Source: Alteromonadaceae bacterium Bs31 (GTDB lineage Bacteria; Pseudomonadota; Gammaproteobacteria; Pseudomonadales; Cellvibrionaceae). Taken from it: DNA of 64,000 nt. The first letter of the stretch is position 1. Each line of letters opens with the position of its first letter. Under the pieces are notes generated by a model, which was not told where the DNA came from, ran no database searches, and worked only from the letters and a program-made list of their open reading frames with translations. Position numbers and translations under genes: made by a program. Positions 59,201 to 64,000 of the stretch are shown piece after piece. The stretch is taken from assembly GCA_900177435.1 (NCBI GenBank), contig FXAI01000003.1:441254-505253 (forward strand). Direction: 5' to 3'.

Positions 59201-59474
59201 CATCCAGCACGTCAAAAACACCGGGGTCGTCAAGGCCGTAACCTGAGATTTTGTCATCCCAGCGATCGACAAAGGTTCCGTCTTCAAAATCGTCACAGAA
59301 ATAGAGGCTATCGTCTGTTGGGCAAGTCCAAGGGCCCGAAGGCTCTGTTGTGGGCTCAACGGTGGGGGTTGCTGTGGGCTGCGGTGTTGGCGAAGGCGTG
59401 GACGAACCACCGCCACCACAAGCAGCTAGCAAAGCGCTTGCGGCAGTAATCAAATAAATGTTTCTAAACTTCAT
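56259..59474 (-). CDS. Multi-domain pectin methylesterase (CE8) lipoprotein
   Basis: About 1071 residues from the ATG at 59474 (AGGAG upstream). Lipobox LLAAC, cysteine 19; Pro/Thr linker. Then a concanavalin-like domain (about 45-255), two Ig-like domains (about 256-345 and 350-490), the CE8 beta-helix (about 500-800) with SEQDTLQLKG, GNVDFIWG (nucleophile Asp) and LGRSG instead of the usual GRPW, and a C-terminal concanavalin-like domain (about 865-1071). Demethylates pectin so PL1/PL10 can cut it. A LacI-like operator lies 88 bases upstream. Confidence 0.9.
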   Translation of the reverse strand: MKFRNIYLITAASALLAACGGGGSSTPSPTPQPTATPTVEPTTEPSGPWTCPTDDSLYFCDDFEDGTFVDRWDDKISGYGLDDPGVFDVLDEGTAGKSLRFTAGTRGELNEGELILVKAAEFSGVNSDYFVEYKIRPRQNGNTGNKYLYGMVRYQAPLEWYYGGLNMQNSSASTQVEAGTASPTGGINRASQVKQPVELGTIGATDGVWYTVRVDVVGSTLTTYLDGVQQGEWTDPDALYDDAGLIGFFTFNRSFEIDYVKVGDPAVKPVQLQLDYSDSSWLTAADGDPLVVNVTALQSDGTTPDTFSASSSDESVVSVAADGNAVTLTPQAAGQASITFTAGSDSSVQRVISAEIEPAWIMPTTDYGDVSARLSPTSTDEYIDSTLTITFDDVPSLGTTGEVRIFDASNDEVVDRIKVMGETEELGYAGQSNVRVVNAALITVNGNDLVITPHSQALDYAKDYYVAIGPNVATGVQLNGVDFVGLGDNANWTFSTKASGPASSAASLTVDDDGSSADFLTLQGALDWVMENADKDAEFTINLQDGSYNELLFLRDKNNLSIVGESRDGAVVEAENYEGLNGGSGSSAPSGSAPGGGRSLFLVEGVDMLTLETLTLKNTHLRTTAGGDQAETIYFNSSNRLIAKQAAFISEQDTLQLKGYNWFYDSLIAGNVDFIWGYSVATVFEQSEIRSLGDSKYAGEASSGSGGYLVQARNKSASDPGFVFLNSTLTHAAGPAGIVIDAGTTHLGRSGGDTTKFDHVTYINTAMGDHIADIGWAYLGINGQPASTPLTATADSGWREYGSTDLQGAPLDLSSRCGDSDSCYLLSEAEVAERFCNRAQIFASYNNGEGWDPYPSDSSDDDCDVVAAETWSGNATQLGKTTTGIAGSIVSQTDTEVTFTADGGKFESQKTSMYVVSQDVTGDFTLTAKVKSVGTLRESSSYQFPAGLIMCECDTANVDHNGLLANVSVNDITGDSTPQLVATYGHVLASDGSWAKTGSDAVTAGDQLYLKLVRSGQEYTGSYSTDGGATYTGLGGGTFTSLPDSLKVGLFAAPNGSDEQSFTFEDITITQ

Positions 59475-59561
59475 GCTGGCATGCTCCTGATTATGTTTAT
59501 GTATCGAGCAGTTAAATTTAAGGTCTGCAGTTGTACCGACCGAGCAAAGCGGCCTGACCAA

Positions 59562-59575
59562 TGTAAACGGTTACA
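59562..59575. promoter_or_regulatory. LacI-family-type operator
   Basis: TGTAAACGGTTACA: TGTAA / TTACA arms around a CG centre, the classical LacI-family form. It lies about 88 bases before the methylesterase ATG. Confidence 0.7.
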
Positions 59576-59611
59576 CTGTATTTGATTGATCACACCGATT
59601 CAAGCTTACTT

Positions 59612-59624
59612 TTGGACAGTCCAA
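59612..59624. promoter_or_regulatory. Second palindrome, TTGGAC-A-GTCCAA
   Basis: Perfect six-base arms around one base, 37 bases beyond the LacI-type site. Half-site TTGG resembles GntR-family sites, but no assignment can be made. Confidence 0.5.
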
Positions 59625-59917
59625 TTAAAACGCTCTGATTCTGGTACCTTCGCCGTGCAAATACTTGATAAATCACGCCAAAACATTGATTTTTGTGCAT
59701 TTGTGCAAGATAAAAACCCAAATGGATAACTTCCCAATGGGATTCTCACACCTAAAGACCTCTCGTGAGACAAGCCACTGCCAACAATATTGGTCATACC
59801 AGCCTGCTAAGTGCATAAATAAACGGGCCCTTGAATCGGCGCGAGACTCCTCTCCGCCACTCAAACATTGAGCTAAAGTTAATGGAGCTATCTTTCCTCT
59901 TGCGTCCCACAAACAAC

Positions 59918-61363
59918 ATGACCGAAAAAGTTCTTATCATCGAAGATACTCGCTCCTTCTCGCGGATCCTGAGTACACTTATCTTTGAAACGCATGGTTT
60001 CCAGTGTGATGTTGCTGAAGACTACGCAAGCGCCAAAGAAATTCTCATGCACTCAAGGGAAGACTACTTTGTCGCCATCGTGGATCTACACTTGCCAGAC
60101 GCCCCAGAGGGCGAAGCGGTAGAGCTGGTTACCGAGCGCGACCTGCCAGCGCTGGTGTTTACCGCAACGGGCGATCGCGCCACAGAAGAAGATTTGTGGT
60201 CCAGGGGTATTGCCGACTATGCCCATAAATCTGGCAAATTCAGCCTGGAGTATGTTGTCTGGGCGGTGCGACGAATCTACCTAAACAGACACGTGGAGGT
60301 ACTGGTAGTTGACGACAGCCGCGCTTCACGGCTGGCCACAGAGAAACTCCTGCACGTACAAAATTACCAAATTCACACCGCTGGCAGCGGCAAAGATGCG
60401 CTCGAATGTATTCAGCAACACCCCAATATCTCAATTGCTGTCATCGACTGCTTTATGGAAGGCCTGGACGGCCTGCAACTCACCTCAGCTTTGCGGGACA
60501 TTAAAAGCAGCAGCGAACTGGAAATTATTGGTGTTTCCGGTCAGGAAGGCCTGGCCTTGTCAGCGCAATTCATAAAGGCCGGGGCAAACGATTTTTTGCC
60601 AAAACCCTTTTTACCCGAAGAGCTACTGTGCCGCATTAACCGCGGTGCCGACAGGATTGAAGCATTTATAAATCAAAAAAAGCTAAACGAAGACAAGAAC
60701 CGCATACTGGGAACGGCAGCGCACGATATTCGCGGCCCACTGGCCGCAATGAAAACTGCCGCAGGCCTCATTCGCCATCAAAATGTCGATAACAAACGCG
60801 TGAACACCATGGCCAGTATGATAGAAAAAAACAGCCTCGGCTTAATAGAACTCCTGGAAAGCCTGCTGGATGTTTCTGCTATAGAAAGTGGAAAATCCGA
60901 GCTCAATTTAAGCGAGCTCGACCTGACTGAACTGCTGCGGGAGAGAGCAGACCTCTACAATGATGAGGCGCTCAACAAGGGCATAGAGCTAAATCTCGCA
61001 CTTACCGATTCAATTTGCACTCAGCTTGATGACGTTAAAATTAAGCAGGTTATTGATAATTTAATCAGCAATGCTATCAAGTACTCCCCCAAAAATGCCA
61101 AGGTTGATATTAATCTGAAAAGGGATGGCAATACCGCACTGATTTGTGTAGCCGACCAAGGCCAGGGAATAGCAAAAGAGGAACAGGGCAAGCTCTTTAA
61201 AGCCTTTTCTGTTCTCAGCACAAGAGCTACCGGGGGCGAGAAGCAAACCGGCTTAGGCCTTGCCATTACCAAAAATATTGTAGAAGCCCACCAGGGCAAA
61301 CTTTACTATAAAGCACGAACCGGCGGAGGCTCACAATTTTTTATTGAACTGCCTCTGACTTGA
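59918..61363 (+). CDS. Soluble hybrid histidine kinase, REC-REC-HisKA-HATPase
   Basis: About 481 residues. First receiver (VLIIEDTRSFSR, phosphoacceptor in AIVDLHLPD), second receiver (VLVVDDSRASR, AVIDCFMEG, lysine in LPKPF), HisKA with AAHDIRGPLAAM, and HATPase with NLISNAIKYSP, DQGQGIA and GLGLAITKNIVE. No membrane or sensor domain. Receivers ahead of the kinase suggest it is driven by another kinase. ATG at 59918 chosen as the receiver start; earlier in-frame ATGs exist. Its 3' end overlaps PL10 by 23 bases. Confidence 0.88.
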   Translation: MTEKVLIIEDTRSFSRILSTLIFETHGFQCDVAEDYASAKEILMHSREDYFVAIVDLHLPDAPEGEAVELVTERDLPALVFTATGDRATEEDLWSRGIADYAHKSGKFSLEYVVWAVRRIYLNRHVEVLVVDDSRASRLATEKLLHVQNYQIHTAGSGKDALECIQQHPNISIAVIDCFMEGLDGLQLTSALRDIKSSSELEIIGVSGQEGLALSAQFIKAGANDFLPKPFLPEELLCRINRGADRIEAFINQKKLNEDKNRILGTAAHDIRGPLAAMKTAAGLIRHQNVDNKRVNTMASMIEKNSLGLIELLESLLDVSAIESGKSELNLSELDLTELLRERADLYNDEALNKGIELNLALTDSICTQLDDVKIKQVIDNLISNAIKYSPKNAKVDINLKRDGNTALICVADQGQGIAKEEQGKLFKAFSVLSTRATGGEKQTGLGLAITKNIVEAHQGKLYYKARTGGGSQFFIELPLT

Positions 61364-62495
61364 TTGCCGGCTTATTGCGTTTTTTCCACTCCGGATAATC
61401 TTCGTCCAGCAACTTTTGCGGCCAATTGCCATACCAGTCATAGCCGGTGCGGCGATCGCGCTTAACCTCCGCCAGAGATGACACCTGCGAACCGTCGCGA
61501 TTGGCAAACAGTGGTTTATTTGTCTGTAAATCATAAAACCTCGCCCACAAAGGCGCTGCATTTTTTTGCTTCACTACGCGCAAGTCGTAGCTGCTGGTAT
61601 GGTATTTAAAACGCACTGGCTCGGTATCAAATTTTTCGATGGCGATACCCTCAATTTTCACCGCTTCGAACCAGTCAATGGCATTTTCAACAGCCTCAAC
61701 AATGCTCTCACCCGGGTTTGGGATAGACATTAAATAACGAACCACAGCAACACTTTCCCACGACAGCAACGAGGGCAACTCGTAGCTTCTTCCTCCAGCA
61801 GGTTTTAAGGTGTTACGGTCGTATTGGCCCGCCCACACAGCAGGCTTTCCATTCACGGTGAGTTGCAGCTGCAGTAATAACTTATCACCCAGCTGCAAGG
61901 CATTTTCACAACGCGCTTTAAGAGCGGGCGCAACAAAATCAAAGCGTGTATCGCCTTCGACAATTTGTCGTAAAAGCGTTAACACGCCGGGCATAACTTC
62001 ATCGGCGAAGGTAATGTGCCCGTAGTAGCTGTCTGTGCGCGGTGGTGAGTGAGCCCAGCCTCCGCTGGGGTATTGATGCTGAAGTATATACTCCAGGCCT
62101 TTGATAGCAGCATCCCGGTATATCGTTTTTTGGGTTTGCTGAAAAACAGCGGCAAGGTAACGGATTTGCGGGTAGGTATTGCGGTTGTCCAGGCTGCTAT
62201 CCAGTGCGTTTATAGCTGAGCGAATTTTTTCCGCTTCTGAGCTATTTAGTTTTCGCAGGGGGTCTTTATTGGTTGGCCAGCCGCCATTAGCGCGCTGATA
62301 AAGCAGCAGGTTATTGGCAATTTCAAGGATCTGCTCAGGCTTGTAATAGTCATCGCCGCCACCAGTATTCTGGTCGTGCCAGTGTTTTATTACGTCGGAA
62401 AAGTCATCCAGAGGAATAGCAACATAATGATTGGCGGAAGAGGCAAACTGCACGGTGCAGGCAAGGAAGCAAAATAGTAAAGACTGTTTGAACAC
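61341..62495 (-). CDS. Pectate lyase PL10
   Basis: About 384 residues from GTG at 62495, which gives a good signal peptide (FKQSLLFCFLACTVQFASS); the longer frame to 62546 would start inside a terminator. PL10 blocks: LLLYQRANGGWPTNKDP, YPSGGWAHSPPRTDSYYGHITF (in parts), ADEVMPGVLTLLRQI and SLLSWESVAVVRYLMSIP. Cleaves polygalacturonate; secreted. Confidence 0.88.
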   Translation of the reverse strand: MFKQSLLFCFLACTVQFASSANHYVAIPLDDFSDVIKHWHDQNTGGGDDYYKPEQILEIANNLLLYQRANGGWPTNKDPLRKLNSSEAEKIRSAINALDSSLDNRNTYPQIRYLAAVFQQTQKTIYRDAAIKGLEYILQHQYPSGGWAHSPPRTDSYYGHITFADEVMPGVLTLLRQIVEGDTRFDFVAPALKARCENALQLGDKLLLQLQLTVNGKPAVWAGQYDRNTLKPAGGRSYELPSLLSWESVAVVRYLMSIPNPGESIVEAVENAIDWFEAVKIEGIAIEKFDTEPVRFKYHTSSYDLRVVKQKNAAPLWARFYDLQTNKPLFANRDGSQVSSLAEVKRDRRTGYDWYGNWPQKLLDEDYPEWKKRNKPAIKSEAVQ

Positions 62496-62528
62496 GATAA
62501 GCGCCGGGTTTATTGTTAACACAAAAAA

Positions 62529-62553
62529 GGGTTTAGTGCTTAACACTAAACCC
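62529..62553 (-). terminator. Terminator after TraF-like gene
   Basis: Stem GGGTTTAGTG / CACTAAACCC, five-base loop, followed on the minus strand by a T run. Confidence 0.85.
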
Positions 62554-62571
62554 CGATTATAAACCTTTTAA

Positions 62572-64000
62572 TTAAAAGGCGTAATTAAGCCCAATAGAAA
62601 TATTGCCACCGCGAGGCACTTCTGTACCGTCAATTTTTACGCTATCGGGCGAAAGCGATGCGTCCACGTTAACATACTTCAGGAAGGTAAAACCGACAGC
62701 AAAATACCCCAGCTCCGAACCTGCCAAGTTTTGGTGATAACCCACGCGCAGGTCTGGAAATATCCAGCTACCGGTGTGGTAACCACCACTCAGATTTAAC
62801 CATTGGTATTCAAAGCCGAGAATATCTTCTACAGCATTGGCGTCAAGCGCGGCATTAAAACTCCACTTATCATTAGTGCTGGTGTAATTTCCCTGCAGAG
62901 AAAGTTGAGTTTTCAATTTATACGTTCCGGCGTTTTCAACAGCCTGGATCATGTCCGGGTTGGTGAAAGTACTGGTGTCCAGCTCAGGAAAATCAAATTC
63001 CTGCGCGATGACATCTTTTACCGTGGCACCGAGGCTGTAATTGTCTGCAACCCACATAAGGCCAGCATTTAAGCCAAAACCCGTTTCGTTGTTAAAATTC
63101 GCGTCGCGAAGGTCGTCAAAAATACCTTCCGAATCAGTAATATCGCCGATGCGAAAAGCGACGTTACTTAGCCCTGCTAGCACGATTTTGGGTGCCACAC
63201 CCCAGTAAAGATTTCCACTGGAAAAATCACCCGCCTCGCGGCTGTAGCTGAGCGTGAATTCTTCGATACTTGCCGCACGCGTCAGCAACAGGCTGTCGTT
63301 TTCAAACTCCACATTTACCGAGCCGTCCGAAGGTTGCACCGTAAGAAAAACACCTCCGCTTAAATCAAAGCGAGTGGTTGGAGAACCGGTATCCAGGTTA
63401 TATGCATTTTGCAAAGCCGTTAATGCGGTTTCAGGCTCAAAGCCCAACTCATCGACCACACCCAGCAGACCGGATGAGATACTGCCTGTGTAATCCAGTG
63501 CAAAAGTACCGCCAGCCACATCCTTATTAATTACCATTGAAAACTGGGAGTCCAAATTTGCGCGAGCGTAGCCCTCTGCAGCAACCAGAGTGAGCACTGC
63601 GGTCAGACGAGCCGCTTCAGCGGCCACAGCATCGATTAATGCGTCTAGTTCGGGGTTAGCGATATCAATGCCATCAAAAATCAGATTACCGCCGTCGCCA
63701 CCGGTATTGCCGCCGCCATCGCCGCCACTGCCACTATCGGTCAGAAAGGGCTCCAGCCCGTCGATCAGGTCGAAAATGTTCTGCACATCTCCATACTCCA
63801 AACCACCAGCGCCACTCAGCTCGCCAGCTACTGTCTTGTCCTTCATGCGCGATGCCGCCAAAGAGGCCGCAGCAGGGTTATAACGCACGCCAGATAGCAT
63901 GGCCTCGCCAGATACAGTGCCATAGGTCTGACTTTTTCCAGAATTGGTAACACCCATCGCCATAACGGAGGGGGCGGCAAGCATTATTAGCCCGAGCGCT
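62572..64000 (-). CDS. TraF-like outer-membrane protein (5' end outside window)
   Basis: At least 475 residues; the frame continues past the window end, and the residues there (ALGLIMLAAPSVMAMG) are the end of a signal peptide, so only a few N-terminal residues are missing. Architecture matches the TraF_2 (PF13729) beta-barrel family: MKDKTVAGEL, long Gly linker, then barrel strands to the C-terminal GLNYAF. The name refers to a family label; no conjugation genes are near. Role unknown. Confidence 0.78.
   Translation of the reverse strand, partial: ALGLIMLAAPSVMAMGVTNSGKSQTYGTVSGEAMLSGVRYNPAAASLAASRMKDKTVAGELSGAGGLEYGDVQNIFDLIDGLEPFLTDSGSGGDGGGNTGGDGGNLIFDGIDIANPELDALIDAVAAEAARLTAVLTLVAAEGYARANLDSQFSMVINKDVAGGTFALDYTGSISSGLLGVVDELGFEPETALTALQNAYNLDTGSPTTRFDLSGGVFLTVQPSDGSVNVEFENDSLLLTRAASIEEFTLSYSREAGDFSSGNLYWGVAPKIVLAGLSNVAFRIGDITDSEGIFDDLRDANFNNETGFGLNAGLMWVADNYSLGATVKDVIAQEFDFPELDTSTFTNPDMIQAVENAGTYKLKTQLSLQGNYTSTNDKWSFNAALDANAVEDILGFEYQWLNLSGGYHTGSWIFPDLRVGYHQNLAGSELGYFAVGFTFLKYVNVDASLSPDSVKIDGTEVPRGGNISIGLNYAF

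Larger units (their letters stand above)
59475..59917. other. Divergent control region of methylesterase and hybrid kinase
   Basis: No gene I trust. Holds the two palindromes listed separately. A 63-codon minus frame (59606-59797) has no homology I recognise and was not called. Confidence 0.6.

Noticed and set aside
59606-59797. 63-codon minus-strand frame with GVRIPLG
   Set aside because: That string can arise from a tRNA T-arm, but I could not fold a tRNA here; probably noise.
62572-64000. Conjugation locus suggested by the TraF label
   Set aside because: The family is a stand-alone outer-membrane protein in many genomes and no transfer gene is nearby.
1-64000. CRISPR arrays, prophage, insertion sequences, tRNA or rRNA
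   Set aside because: No repeat-spacer pattern, transposase, integrase or recognisable stable RNA was found by reading; the only tandem repeat has no spacers.

Overview
The window looks like chromosomal DNA of a plant-polysaccharide-degrading gammaproteobacterium of the Cellvibrionaceae type (Cellvibrio, Saccharophagus, Teredinibacter, Simiduia and relatives). The grounds are the mix of core genes of gammaproteobacterial type (recG, uvrD, yaaA, yciA, tlyA, galETK) with large TonB-dependent receptors, lipoprotein pectinases on Pro/Thr/Glu linkers, a GH115 alpha-glucuronidase and a xylose operon. I saw no rRNA, tRNA, CRISPR array, transposase, phage gene or defence system.

Layout. 1-10 kb: 5'-truncated view of a SetA-like sugar efflux transporter, an HDOD protein, recG, a Tat-exported Gfo/Idh/MocA oxidoreductase, a DUF938 methyltransferase, a c-di-GMP/response-regulator pair and yaaA, all on the minus strand. 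10-17 kb: M48 lipoprotein protease with TPRs, PPK2, a porin, small lipoproteins and an MFS transporter. 17-24 kb: a vSGLT-like Na+/sugar symporter and the Leloir operon galE-galT-galK, with a candidate LacI-like operator ahead of galE. 24-27.5 kb: TRAP transporter (dctQ, dctM, then yciA; the TakP-like binding protein lies convergent). 27.5-33 kb: uvrD, a lipoprotein zinc-peptidase with an overlapping secreted partner, and tlyA.

33-46.8 kb is a xylan/xylose locus: a 1164-residue TonB-dependent receptor, a divergent lipoprotein made only of carbohydrate-binding-type modules, a GH3 enzyme, xylB-xylA, a NrtR-type Nudix regulator with a broken Nudix box, and a XylE-like sugar porter. A palindrome overlaps both -35 elements of the divergent xylB and regulator promoters, which suggests one local switch. 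The inferred flow is xylan fragments bound and imported at the outer membrane, trimmed by GH3 (and GH115 further along), xylose imported by the porter and passed to XylA and XylB.

47-51 kb: a MacAB-type efflux set (adaptor, two FtsX permeases, ATPase). 51-62.5 kb: GH115, then a pectin block of PL1 pectate lyase, a five-module CE8 pectin methylesterase, a soluble double-receiver hybrid histidine kinase and a PL10 pectate lyase. A LacI-type operator and a second palindrome sit ahead of the methylesterase. The window ends inside a TraF-like outer-membrane protein gene. All functions are read from sequence motifs and family knowledge; no search was run.
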